From contig OZ020267.1 in assembly GCA_963971225.1 (NCBI GenBank), positions 67,236,577 to 67,300,576 on the forward strand: DNA of 64,000 nucleotides. Direction: 5' to 3'. A program made the position numbers and the translations under genes. This DNA is from Melieria omissa (lineage: Eukaryota > Arthropoda > Insecta > Diptera > Ulidiidae). Shown piece after piece: positions 39,176-50,682 of the stretch (the first letter of the stretch is position 1; each line of letters opens with the position of its first letter). The notes beneath the pieces are model-generated. The model made no database searches and was not told where the DNA came from. It saw nothing but the letters and a program-made list of their open reading frames with translations.

Positions 39176-40309
39176 CTACTTCCACACCTTGTTGAAGAGG
39201 TCCATAAACGAGTCGTAGATCATAAATGTAATGGCCACATCCAGACACACACGACTCAATCGTGGCACAGTGCCCTTGTAGAAGGCGAACACGCCTTCAT
39301 TCTTCCACACCTGGTAGGCGCAGTCCATTGTGTTCTTGTACCGAGAGGCCTCCAAGCCCTGCATGCGCGTCTTCACCACATCCAGCGGGGTGTTGCCGAA
39401 TACAGAGGCCGCACCGGCCACAGCACCAAACAGGCCCACTATCGGCTTGGGCACCACCTTGTCCTTGTCGCCGCCCTTGTACATATCCCTGAGTGTCTCC
39501 ATCACAAAGAAGCGAATGGCCTGGTTGGAGCCCTGCTTCAGAATGGTGGGCGTCAGACCCTTGTAAATGCCACCAATACCTACAAGGATCACACGTCAGT
39601 TAACAAGTTTATGCCGCATATTCAAATAACCAGCTGACCTTCTGCTTTAATGATGTGTCCCACACCGTGCATGAAGCCGCGATATTGCGGATTTTTGCTG
39701 CGCTGATCATTGATAAATTTCACCTTAATCGTTTCCATGGGTGTCACGGCCAGTATCGCTTCGCAGACACCAGCACCCAGGCCGCACAGCAGTTTGCCCG
39801 AGGCGGTCAGCTGGCCGGTCTCGGTCATCATGTGACCCTTCAGGTACTCAAACGCACCAAAACTGCAATGCGCATTGAGATGAGTGAAAAATAAAGTTAG
39901 ATGAAGCACCATGGGGCTTACCGTGCTGCCGATTTCGGTATGCTGCCATAGAGCAACACGCTCAGTCCGCGGTAGAGGCCAAAGAAGCCGCGCTGTTTGA
40001 CTGTCTTCTTGACGCAGTCGCCAATGCCCTGATACTGCTTGCGTTCACCTGACAGGGCAGAAATCACGTAAATAAGTTTACTGCTGTGTAACGTGGATTG
40101 GTTCACTCACCCTTTTCGTCCAGCTGCAGTTGTGTCTTCACATACTCGGTGGGATAGGTGATACAAATTTCAATGCCACCTGTTATGCCGCCGGCAATAA
40201 TGCCCTTCAAGCCCATATTGCCTGAGGCGGGGGCTGCGGCGCCGTTCTGTTGCATCCATGGACGCTGTCCAAAGGGATTGACAAACGTTTGAAGAGGTCT
40301 ACGATCCAT
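39176..40309 (-). CDS. sea: Mitochondrial citrate (tricarboxylate) carrier, copy 1 (SLC25A1 family)
   Basis: Four exons: 40,309-40,111, 40,048-39,922, 39,862-39,639 and 39,579-39,176 (introns 62, 59, 59 nt, all GT-AG), giving 317 residues, the usual SLC25A1 length. Three mitochondrial-carrier repeats carry the signature PTEYVK, PMETIK and [21 protein letters not shown] opens repeat 1 and INDQRS and [17 protein letters not shown] mark the citrate-carrier subgroup. The inner-membrane protein exchanges citrate for malate, feeding cytosolic acetyl-CoA for lipid synthesis and histone acetylation. Drosophila sea (scheherazade) is the orthologue group. A near-identical paralogue lies 8.2 kb upstream on the same strand. 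Which copy is the true orthologue is not settled; both keep all signatures. Confidence 0.93.
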
Positions 40310-41456
40310 GTCTGAAGCGTGCTTTGGCGAGGTAAAGCGAAGGGTGAGAGTGTAATTCTGGCGTTAATGGAACTCCTCAGTGATCTGAAATGAGTAGGTG
40401 AAGACATTTTCATTTGGTTTCAGAGCCATTTGCTCGATACAATAATTTTGTGATTAAGCTCTCTGAAGAAAGATACTTGAAATGCTGACGCGGTGATAAT
40501 GAATTTGGTTTTCATTATCGCGCACAAAGTACGTTGTACGTCGTATTTATATAGTATTATACATTGTGTGGGTTTCTTTGTGCACGCTATTCAGTGACAT
40601 AGAGACGTATGCAAGACTGATCGTCTCGCTGATCTTTGTACTTCAAAATTTTCAGGTACCTACAGTATACAATTCTCCCAAACTAATTTTAGCCACAAGA
40701 GCGCAGAAAAGTGATTTTTCATACTTTTTCTCGTTGAAAACAACAAGAAAGCGATTCAAATTGTGGAATGATTATGTGATTAAAATTTACCATAGAAAGT
40801 AGACAATTGCGAACTGGGTCCATAGGGTTAATGAAGTACGTTCAGCTCGATTGGAAACCAAATAGAGGTCACTCTCCAATGTTTGCTATTTAATGCTCGA
40901 GTATGAAGTTGTGCTCAAAAATAATAGTATTACTTGTACCTAGACACGATAATTGTTGCACTTGAAAATATTTAAATTCAAACACAAAAGCTCTTTAATT
41001 TTAATTAGCAATAATTGTTCATACACATGAAAAACACAATTGTAGATGTAGTTGTAGATGGCTCGTGTGTGTCTGCACACTGCAGATATTAATCGGTTTT
41101 AATTAGGTCTGCATTGGCGCGGATGCAGCATGCAGCATGCCCGTTACAAGTTTAAAAATGTTGCACTTTCTATACACACACACACACGCACGCACACAGA
41201 CAACACATTTTTAGTACATGCTCGAATAGTCATTATTTCGATTTGGTTTGTAGCTTTATTATTTATTGCAATGTACCGTTGCCATGTTCGGTACACAGGC
41301 TACCAACTGTGCATTCATATCGGTATCAGGCAAATCATAATCTGGCGTACTTATTGATTAGCATACAAAATCGAAAGTTCTGACTAATTGATGTGTACAC
41401 TGTTGTTGATTTCAATAAATCAATTATAATCACATTTTGACTTTGGTATTATTAAC
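40310..41456. other. Upstream region of citrate carrier copy 1
   Basis: No gene seen. A minus-strand TATATAAAT at 40,545-40,553 could be the carrier's TATA box, putting the start near 40,520 and a leader of about 210 nt. Just downstream is an inverted repeat with 9-bp perfect arms, GATAATGAA (40,495-40,503) and TTCATTATC (40,511-40,519), containing paired GATA motifs. Confidence 0.45.
40545..40553 (-). promoter_or_regulatory. Candidate TATA box of citrate carrier copy 1
   Basis: TATATAAAT on the minus strand, about 240 nt upstream of the ATG. No strong initiator was recognised, so the assignment is tentative. Confidence 0.35.
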
Positions 41457-41512
41457 AGCCGCCATGGCTCAGTGGACAGTCACAACGGATCACAAGTTGG
41501 TCTGAATCCTGT
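41457..41512 (+). mobile_element. SINE 5' fragment
   Basis: Starts CAGCCGCCATGGCTCAGTGG, matching the head of the SINE at 63,096 (CAGCCGCCGTGGCTCAGTTG) including the A box; a weak B box (TCTGAATCCT) follows at about 41,501. The tail is absent. Confidence 0.5.
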
Positions 41513-41584
41513 ATTTTAGTAATTGAAGAAAGATTAGCTCCATTTCTTCAGACTGCCTGAACTTAGAGGAAAATAAAATTTATA

Positions 41585-41808
41585 CAGTCTTGTCTGTGTA
41601 TAGTGAACACCTCGATATAGTGAACACCCAAATTTTGCAATGGAGCCTCTAAATATTGGACACAATTTTGAAAGCAATTTCAAGCAAAAAACAAAAAGTG
41701 TATTTTGAGCAAATAAAACAAGTTTTTGAACAAAAATGTTAACCTTGATATAGTGAACAACCTCAATACTGTGAACAGGCCTTAGTTCACTATATCCAGA
41801 CACGACTG
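41585..41808. mobile_element. pogo/Tc1-type MITE (224 bp)
   Basis: The ends CAGTCTTGTCTGTGTATAGT and, inverted, CAGTCGTGTCTGGATATAGT pair with a few mismatches. TA flanks both sides (41,583-41,584 and 41,809-41,810). Internal copies of ATATAGTGAAC repeat the subterminal motif. The minus-strand frame across it is a by-product. Confidence 0.8.
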
Positions 41809-44800
41809 TAATGCTAAATTATGAAAGCGAAAAGGCACTAAGCAATGACCATTTGAAAAGAAAACCCAAAGACGTATAAACAGAAAGCAAGTTGAAGCGT
41901 AATGGGAATTTTGTTCTTTAAGTTAAGAAATGCGCTGGAAACTTTATTGATGAATAGTCGTCTTCATTGTGGAACTAATTTTAAAGTGACTGCACAAATC
42001 ATATCAAATATAAACTAAAACTAAAAGTAAAACATAAATGCGTAAATATTTAGGAAAAATACAATAAAGTTCCAACGGCGCAAAATATTTGCAAACACAT
42101 TAAGAAAATAAGATTCTTGGTGCCGACCACCAAGCAACCTACGCATTTTTGTATTCACTTCTTCTCTTTCCCGCGAAATCACCACAAGTCATTACCTTGT
42201 TTTCTAAATAGCCTAAAAGTAGACTAATGCTGTAAATGTTTAGAATTGTGCATGTTAACCAATTACTTCATGTTGTTATCGTTATTTATGTTTCCTAGCA
42301 TTCTTTAATCATCACAAGTAGCACACAACAAAAATGCACTGATAATAATAATTTTGAGCAATGCTGTTCGACTTATCGATATTTTTGACGTACGTTAGTA
42401 AAAGCCGTAGTAATCAGCTGTTCGTTGTAATTGCTTAGGATTGCCAATCATAAAATACTTGAATGGTCATAAACAAATCAGGACTAAATTCATAATCAAA
42501 AATAGGTTTGTAGACTCAAAGCGTATAGAGTTTTTATCTAGTACAACATATATATAAAGTGCAAATAATAAAAATGTTTCGCTAAAATGAGTTTAATCTA
42601 ATCAAAACTCACAGCCTAGTAACAAAATTTGGCACAAAAAAACTTAAATTATACTTTCGAATTTCTTGAATTATCTTTTCGATGAATCGTTCAGCGTCGA
42701 CCTTAGTAGAAATGCTGCCATTGAAAAAGTTCTTATCAACGAGTTATATGACTCCGGCGCTCAAAACTTCTGTTCGAAAACATTTTTGGACATTATCAAC
42801 TGAACAACTGATGCGCTTATCTTAAAGATTGTATTTCAAACTAAAAAATGCTCGAAGCCATCTTTTGTTGATAAAACCTATAAATATGTATGCTGGCACT
42901 GTTTTCAGCAATGTTTATCCCCTCGCTACACTTTCATGCAGCGAAACTTTCCTAGTGCCTAATCCGCATCAGCAGACTTTCGACAGACAGCACGGGACCT
43001 TGACTTGCTCACTCCTCTTATTTGTCCAGATAATAGTTTTTTGTATTTATTTGAGCACAAACATTGGCCGCATAGCCGCAAGTGGCTGCTCTTCGAAATA
43101 CCAAACTCAACAAATCACAGCAGCAAGCAACTTTATCAGTAACTGGTGACATGGTGCGCTACTCTTATGTTGGCCCGATTACAATTTAATAAAAATCGAA
43201 ATAGAAAACCAAACGCAAATAGAAAGTTGAATTGAAACGATGAAGCGATTCTAGTTGCATTTTAACTGATAAGAGGCAACACTAGCGCGATACAACCGGC
43301 TATAGTCGCCTGTATGCTGTGTTTGCGTTCGAATTTGTTATTGCTGCTGCTGTTGAGTGAGGGAATCTTATGTCATAGGAAAGCGTCAAGGTGCGAACGC
43401 CGCCGACTCGGTTCATCAATCGATTGCACATTATATAAGCGAGCAAGTCTGCCGTAATACGCCTGCGAGCTGCCGGCGTCTGTTTGCGCGAATGAAAATA
43501 AAGGCACTAATTGAAATTGCATTGGCACTCAATGCAAATTATGGCCGAGTGCAAATACCAGTCACGTGATAGAGCGGGGGCTTCAGCGGTCAGGAGGTCA
43601 GTCGTTGGAGCGGCTCATTTGCCCATCGTTTCGCTTCGCTTCGACTCATTTAAATTTTTACTTTTTGTGTGCAGAAATTAAGCTGACGTTGCGCTCAAGT
43701 TTTGTTGCCCACTCAACCATATTTTGCTACTTTAAAACTGAATTGTGCAACGCTCTCAAATAATCCACTTTCTCCACTAGAAAAATTTTATAAATTACAC
43801 ACAGAAACCCAACGGCAAACTTGCCTTAGAGATGGTTCTTTGTTACAATATTTGATTGTAACTTGGTTAGAAGTCGTCTTTGGCTTATGTCGTCTTATTT
43901 TCTTGGTTTTTTTTTTAGTAACAACCTAGAATTACCAAAATTCACGATATTGTAGGAGTGAGCGGCGCGCGCGTTCCAACGGACGGCTGGGCAAACAACA
44001 GCAAAAACGCGAAACTGGCGCTGTGTCGATCGTACGATACACTGGTGCTGGTGCGGCCAATGGAGCAACTAGTCCGGCTGTTTCCAATTTCCAAATCCAA
44101 AGCAAGCAATACTAATACAAGCAAAAAATGCAGACACCCTGCGGGAACTGCTACGCCTTGCGGCAATGAGGGGTGGCATGATGCCATTCGCTAACGCTTC
44201 GCTCAAGTTGACCAAATAGGTTTGCACCGCCTTCTGTCAGGTAAGCAAAAAGGAGTATGAAGATTTAGGGCTGACAGATGGCAGCTTTCGTTTTCTCTCT
44301 TTATTGCTGCAACTTACGTTGCAAGCGTTTGTGAAGCAATTCCATGACTCACGACACTTTGCGCACATTGAAAAACTTAAACGTCGACAGCTGGTAAGCA
44401 AACATAACTGTAGGTTTCATTCATTTGAGGTTATATTCGCCAGAATTTAAGCCTGATGGGGTCAATGCTCTTAGCGGTTACAGTTAATTGGCCAAAGTGA
44501 TTTGAATCTTTTTAAGGGACTAGCAAAGAAGTACCACCATCGTCGTAGTCTTTTCAAATTCCCGAATTAATCAAGTTAAGTAAGTTTTCTCTGCTTAGAC
44601 CTTGACCGTTTGCCGCTTAATTCAACTTGCGTTTCACCAAACTTAACTCTTTTTTTTTCAACGAACCACGACCCGTTAATGTGAGCTTTGCCTCTGTATT
44701 TTTCCCGCTGGGCCACACATAAACTCTCGAATCGAACAGCAGCAGCAGTAACAACAACTATACGGCCCCAATAGCCGGCCCAACGTGGAAGTACACTAAT

Positions 44801-45428
44801 ACCGACCAATACAATAAAAAGCTCGAAGAGTGCCCCCAATGCGCGAGAGCACATATCGGCTGAGCATAAGAATCGCAATCGCTGGAAGCATTCAAAATGC
44901 CGATCATGCTATAGCAACACCAGCAAGGGAACGGCGATAATGCCAACGCAAGTTTCGCACAAAAGCTTTCGCAGAACGTTAGCATTCCACATTTATGATA
45001 ACGTTCTGCTAGGGGAAAAGGGAGATGTGAAGAGAGCGTAAGGTCTACAACTGGTCTGACTGCTAATTCGTTTCACATGGAGGACAACAACGCAGTATTT
45101 GTTGCTGAAAATTGCCGCCAGAGTGCACCGCGTAAATGGAAAGTTTTTCGTTATACTCTTTTGATTGTTGTCAGTTTTAAACTATTTTTATTAAAACTAC
45201 ACATCATTACAATTGGTATTTTTCTAATAAAATATCAAATAGAGGATCAATTTAAATGAATCTTGAAGAACGAAGCAAGTTTTAACCACATTTAATAAGG
45301 TAAATCTTTATTTAACTATTATTAGCGAAAAGTATAAGTACTAAATAATGAAACACTTCCTTTAAAACATATTTTTATGAAATTATTTGTGTGAGAATTT
45401 AAATTTGTAGAATATTGAGATTTCAACA
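41809..45428. other. Intergenic, nothing firmly recognised
   Basis: No supported gene. A perfect DRE core (TATCGATA) at about 42,377 would suit a housekeeping promoter, but no coding sequence follows on either strand within reach. Short frames at 42,829-43,149, 43,357-43,569 and 44,576-44,878 have no domains. Confidence 0.4.
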
Positions 45429-45459
45429 CGTGCTCAAAGAGATTTTGGGTTTTAACATA

Positions 45460-46543
45460 CAGTGGACGTCCAATATAACGAATCTTATGTTGTACAGTGC
45501 AAGCTCGATTTTCGCGACTAATTAAAAACCAGACCTGTCGCGAAAACTGAACCTAAAATTGTATTGAAAAATTGTATGTAATTTATAAAATTAGAATTGT
45601 ATTGATTGATATATTTACATTTTAAACATTTTTAAAGAAATGTAACCCAAAATCTCTTTGAGCACGTTGCTTTTTTGGCAAATTATTTTTTAAAATAACA
45701 ACTGAATCACGTAGTTCATATAAGGCTGTTGTCGGCTTAAAAATCCAAAAAGGTAATTTACCAAAAGACGGGGATTTTCCTTGCCTGGTTATAGAAATTA
45801 AAAAAAAATTAAAAAAAAACAGATACAATTCGCGAAAATAGAACCCCGTTTTTCGTAAACTGTCGCGATTATAGAACCTGCAATGTTAAAAATTAAGCCG
45901 TCGCGATAATGGGTAGTCGCGAATACAGAGCTTGCACTGTCTCCCCAATTTGTTAAATCGAAACATTCGTTAAATCGATCGAAATTTTTTGTTGTTTTAA
46001 ACCATCTTTCTTAAAGAAATAAGTTTAATAATATTCAGTTTTTAAATAAATATCTTGTTTTAACTATTCCAGCATTTTTAAAATACAAATATTTCCATGT
46101 ATGTACCTCTTGCGTCTTTACTGCAAGTAAACTTTTCTGTATGGACATTTTTTTAAATTGATTATTGAAATTTTGATTTTTAAAAGAAAATGTTAAATTA
46201 AAATCCGACCGAACGCAAAACAAATCCTGTAAAAATTATCAGCAATCCATACAGAGTTTGAAAATGTTGGTAACTTGACGTAAATTTGAAAGTTTTAACA
46301 AAAATAATTGAAGTACCGTTAACTTGATAAAACCAAATCTTCATTGTTATTGTAAAAAAAGTGAGTCCTCAAATAAAAAAAATTCTAAGATTTCTTGACG
46401 ATTGTGAAGAACAACAAAAATATTCGTTATATTGAATAGCAAATTTCACTTTCGTTCGTTATATAGAACCATCAATGGAAATAATTTGGCCGTACGTTAA
46501 ATCAAAAATTAAATGGAAAGTTCATTATACTGAACGTCCACTG
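45460..46543. mobile_element. pogo/Tc1-type nonautonomous element (1,084 bp), with nested insertion
   Basis: Ends CAGTGGACGTCCAATATAAC (left) and, inverted, CAGTGGACGTTCAGTATAAT (right), each abutting TA (45,458-45,459; 46,544-46,545). Internal CGTTATAT motifs near 46,425 and 46,460 repeat the terminal sequence, as transposase-binding subterminal repeats do. No transposase frame is visible. A second element (45,495-45,939) is inserted 35 bp inside its left end. Confidence 0.75.
45495..45939. mobile_element. Nested MITE (445 bp), pogo/Tc1-type
   Basis: Ends CAGTGCAAGCTCGATTTTCG and, inverted, CAGTGCAAGCTCTGTATTCG. TA precedes the left end; the right side reads TC, a decayed TA. Repeated GTCGCGA[TA] motifs occur at about 45,537, 45,862, 45,900 and 45,915. 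It contains one arm of a 23-bp inverted repeat whose other arm lies outside both elements (45,429-45,451). Confidence 0.7.
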
Positions 46544-46705
46544 TACTTACTTTTCAAGAAAATTCTATATAAATTTTCAAGGATATAAAGGATTAAAATT
46601 TTCTAATCCCTTTTTCCTTTTTTTTTCTTTTTATATCCTTTTTTACAAATAGATAAATTTAAATTTTATTTAAGTTTTTGAGCCTTTCCTCTTTCATTTG
46701 ATATA

Positions 46706-47618
46706 CAGTGGGCGACAAAAGTCTACGTACGATGTCCATTTCTACTATCTGAGAAGTCCAAAAGCAATAAGAAAAAAAGTAATGACGCAGTTTTGTTTTA
46801 AATTTTTTTTTATGAATGCATAACAAAACTTGACGTCCTTCATTTAAAACTTAACAAATTATTCACAAAAAAACGAAAAAAATGCAATGACAAAAGTCTA
46901 CGTACGTCACGCATTTCATGCTTTATGTTATTGTGTCTTGCTAGATAATAACGGGAAAGTACCGTTATCTATATTTTGCGTTTGTGCTTGGTAGCATACA
47001 CTGCATTGATTGTATTTCAAAAGTGCGTGGTTACGACAATGGCTCCTCGAAAAGAAATATCAACTTATCTGCGAAACTTAGTCATTAAATACAGACATGA
47101 ATAAAATTATTAAATTTAACTAAATCAACAGTTCAATCCATCTTTAATAACTACAAAAATAACAAAAGTGTTAAAAATAAACCACGCAGTGGTCATCCAA
47201 GGAAGCTGAATCGCCGAGATATATCATTCATTTTGAAAGAAGTTAATCAAAATCCGAAAGTGGAAGCCACTAAGTTGGCCGCAGAGTTAGCAACGAGATC
47301 GGATACGACTGTGCATCCAAGAACAGTTCAAAGAGCTTTGAACAATAATGGTTTTCACAGCAGAACTCCACGCAAGAAACCGTTTATAAGTGACAAGAAC
47401 CGAAAACTTCGTTTGGAATTTGACTCGAAACACTTAGTTCCTACTGTCAAGCATGGTGGTGGGCATGTGATGGTTTGGGGCGCTGTCGATGCATCTGGAG
47501 TAGGGAATTTGGTGTTTGTGAGGGGTAATATGGATCGGTATCAGTACAAATCCATTTTGGGTTTGGACTTCTCAGATAGCAGAAAGGGGCGTCGTACGTA
47601 GACTTTTGTCGCCCACTG
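46706..47618 (+). mobile_element. Internally deleted Tc1-like transposon (913 bp)
   Basis: Inverted ends of about 54 bp, starting CAGTGGGCGACAAAAGTCTA, differ at only about five positions and are flanked by TA (46,704-46,705; 47,619-47,620). A third copy of GACAAAAGTCTACGTACG lies at about 46,889 in the same orientation as the left end, giving an inverted-repeat/direct-repeat arrangement seen in several Tc1 families. The body carries a broken transposase. Confidence 0.9.
47039..47601 (+). pseudogene. Tc1-family transposase remnant
   Basis: The initial ATG (47,039) opens a Tc1-like N-terminus that is interrupted by stop codons within about 20 codons; the frame resumes at about 47,161 with the PRSGHPRK linker and second helix-turn-helix (NPKVEATKLAAEL, HPRTVQRALNNNGFHS). 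After RLEFDSKHL there is an abrupt jump to VPTVKHGGGHVMVWG, so the region with the first catalytic Asp is deleted. After about 30 further residues the sequence runs into the right inverted repeat, so the rest of the DDE domain is missing. It cannot encode an active enzyme. Confidence 0.9.
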
Positions 47619-48458
47619 TACATATCGTCATATTCTAACGAGGTTAAGTTTATTTTGTTTTTTTTGTATCCTCTTCAAAATTGTGAAGTCCTTTTCAAAG
47701 GACAAAGAAAAGTAGTAGAAATGAAAAACTGAGTACGCAGTATTATTATATTTGGTCTCTAGTTTCACGCACATATAGATTTTTTTCCTGTGTGAAAAAT
47801 GCTGTCGCACCGTGTAATTTATAATCATTGCATAGCTGTAGTGTATTGAAATTACCATTAAAATGTTTTTCGATTGTAGTTTTTAAAGGCCAATTCATAA
47901 ATGTTTGCTTTAAAGTCGTAATACCACAAATCTAAAGAGTAATTTGTTTCGACAGTGGCTAAATATTTGATCGCCCGTCTTAAAATCTTCAGACTGTTCT
48001 CCTTGGATCCTTTTCAAACTGGGTCTCATATAACGAGCTACAGCTGTACTTGTGGTCAAGGAAGTTGTGCGATATCATCCTGGTGATAAATCAAAGGATC
48101 ACTCTTGCCAATAGGTGTCACTATGATCTCGATAAGCCTTCTCACTACTGACGCATGTTCTGTCCAGTATTGCCTTAGGGCCTGGACTTAAAATAAACGA
48201 ACATCAAAAAAACCCTGTTCGTATGTTCAACAACTATCCAATTCTGGTTTGGACTTATCTGCCGGAGTGACGCGATAGTTTAATGGTCGAAGGGAACGAA
48301 GACCTTGCTTCTGTTGAATGGAACCAACTGGAGAAAGTCTTAGAAAAACTCCAACCACGGCTTACTGTTTTGTTCAAAAATATTTAGTTAAGATAACCAG
48401 CTCAATATTATATTAGATAACAACTTAAAATTTTATTTTAATATGTTGCGCAGTAATC
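47619..48458. other. Intergenic, nothing recognised
   Basis: Noncoding. A minus-strand AATAAA (48,432-48,437) only 21 nt after the stop codon of citrate carrier copy 2 implies a very short 3' UTR for that gene. Confidence 0.5.
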
Positions 48459-49578
48459 CTACTTCCATATTTTGTTGAATAATTCCATGAACGAGTCGTA
48501 AATCATGAAGCTAATGGCCACATCCATACAGACACGACCCAGCCGTGGCACAGTGCCCTTGTAGAAAGCGAAAGGGCCTTCATTCTTCCACACCTGGGAG
48601 ATGCAGTCCATCGTACTCTTGTACCGAGCCGCCTCCAAGCCCTGCATGCGCGTCTTCACCACATCCAGCGGGGTGTTGCCGAAACAAGAGGCCGCGCCTG
48701 CTATGATACCAAACATGCCCACTATCGGCTTGGGCACCACCTTGTCCTTGTCGCCGCCCTTGTACATTTCCCTGAGTGTCTCCATCACATAAAAACGAAT
48801 GGCCTGGTTGGAGCCCTGCTTCAGAATGGTGGGCGTCAGACCCTTGTAAATGCCACCAATACCTACAAGGACCTCACATCAGTTAACAAGTTCATGCCGC
48901 ATATTCGAATAACCAACTGACCTTCTGCTTTAATGATGTGTCCCACACCGTGCAGGAAACCGCGATATTGCGGATTTGGGCTGCGTTGATCATTGATAAA
49001 TTTCACCTTAATCGTTTCCATGGGTGTCACAGCCACTATTGCTTCAGCGACACCGGCGCCCAGGCCACACAATAATTTCCCCGAACCAGATAGTTGGCCG
49101 TCCTCCGATGCCATGTAACCCTTCAAAATCTCAAAACCACCAAACCTATTCAGGGTTTTAAAATAACTACTGGTCATGCTACATTTGTATGCTTACCGCG
49201 TCGCCGCTTTCGGTACGCTGCCGTAGAGCAACACGCTCAGACCTCGATAGAAGCCGAAGAATCCTCGAGTTTTAAACGTCTTTTTAATACAATCCACAAG
49301 GCCGTCATACTGTTTTCTCTCACCTGGCAAACCACACAATCAAAGCAACCAATTTTCACACACCATTCGAAGCACCCACCCTTTTCGTCCAGCTGCAGCT
49401 GCGTCTTTACGTACTCGGTGGGATACGTGATACAAATTTCAATGCCGCCGGTTATGCCGCCGGCAATAATGCCCTTCAAACCTTGATTGCTTGAGGCGGC
49501 AGCAGCGGCGCCGGACTGTCGCAGCCATGGGCGTTCGCCAAACGGATTACCGGCAGTGCCAAATGAACTCCGTACCAT
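48459..49578 (-). CDS. Mitochondrial citrate carrier, copy 2 (SLC25A1 family paralogue)
   Basis: Four exons: 49,578-49,380, 49,323-49,197, 49,145-48,922 and 48,862-48,459 (introns 56, 51, 59 nt). Exon lengths 199, 127, 224 and 404 nt equal those of copy 1, which fixes the ATG at 49,578 and a 317-residue product. The frame is open to another ATG at 49,656 (343 residues), so an N-terminal extension is possible. All three carrier signatures (PTEYVK, PMETIK, PLDVVK) and [17 protein letters not shown] are intact. The N-terminal 30 residues and repeat 1-2 linkers differ from copy 1, while the last exon is very close. Intron 3 aligns with that of copy 1 at about 90% identity whereas introns 1 and 2 do not align. 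A functional tandem duplicate; expression may differ from copy 1. Confidence 0.9.
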
Positions 49579-50682
49579 CGCGGGTACCAACTTCGTTCTG
49601 CACTCGTAATTGTGCGAGGGTGTGTAGAGGGAGTGGATATGGTTCCCGGCGTCCATTATATTAAACTTTGCTGTTTGCTGCGAGTATTTGGACACTGTCA
49701 CCTAGTCGCCGATACAGTTTTACATCAAACACATACAGATTTTAAAGTTAAACTTACATTTTCCGCGTTAATACTTTTCAAATATTATAGAGCACTTAGC
49801 ACAGTGTAAGGATACAAATAGCCATTCTTTCCTTCAGAACCTTTTCAAAAATGAGCGACCCTTTTATGACAACCGACAATTTTCAAGTCAAGCAATTTCC
49901 TAAATGACTTTGGAATAATATCGCTACTGATGCAAACAAAATAGCAGTAGACAGCAGTGAATTTTATTGTCGAAAGAAGCCAGTCGGGTGAGCAGAACAG
50001 GTCAGGTACAGTGGGCAAGGCCAGGGCCCCGGCTTGTACAGTCTAGACGGTAAAGATTCATCCACATAGTAAGCAATTTACAAAATTGTACTTGCGTTCA
50101 ATAACAATAACAATGTCAGTAAAATGAAATATAAATTAATTCTGTGTATGAAACGTCCTTAGTGCATTTTATTAAATTTAATATAAATTCTACACAGATC
50201 GACATTCTGTTTTCTCTTCGTTCACTAGCAGCTATTAAACTTTATGCTTTTGATTTTTAAGAAAAAAAAATTAATTTCTTTAGCAATTGCTGTGTTCGTA
50301 TTCAATGAAGTTACACTTAAATGCATTTCCTTTTCTTTGCAAATCAAATAACAGCGAGAAATCGGGATTGATAATGAATGTTTGAATTGTTGTAGTCACG
50401 TGCCACGTGTATATTTCAATTCAAATTCTCAATGATTCGCTTCCGTTGTGTCTTCATTTAAATATCGCTTAACTACATACATATTTAACGCATTGTTATT
50501 TAATAACAATCTCATATTTCTTTTAGATATAATGCAATTATGAAACTAGATCAGCGTATACTCAGTCAAACAGAATAAACAAAAGTGTAGTGCTGTATGT
50601 TGTGAGGATTAATTGATTAGCCTATTAGCAAGAGCAGGGCATACTCAGTTGATGTTATCTTCTTGGTTTTGGTGAGGAACAT
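49579..50682. other. Citrate carrier copy 2 upstream / fabp 3' UTR region
   Basis: No further coding sequence. Minus-strand AATAAA complements near 49,963 and 50,167 are candidate ends for the fabp transcript, giving a 3' UTR of 0.5-0.7 kb. The promoter of copy 2 must lie between about 49.66 and 50.0 kb, so the two same-strand genes are tightly packed. No TATA box was recognised. Confidence 0.45.
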
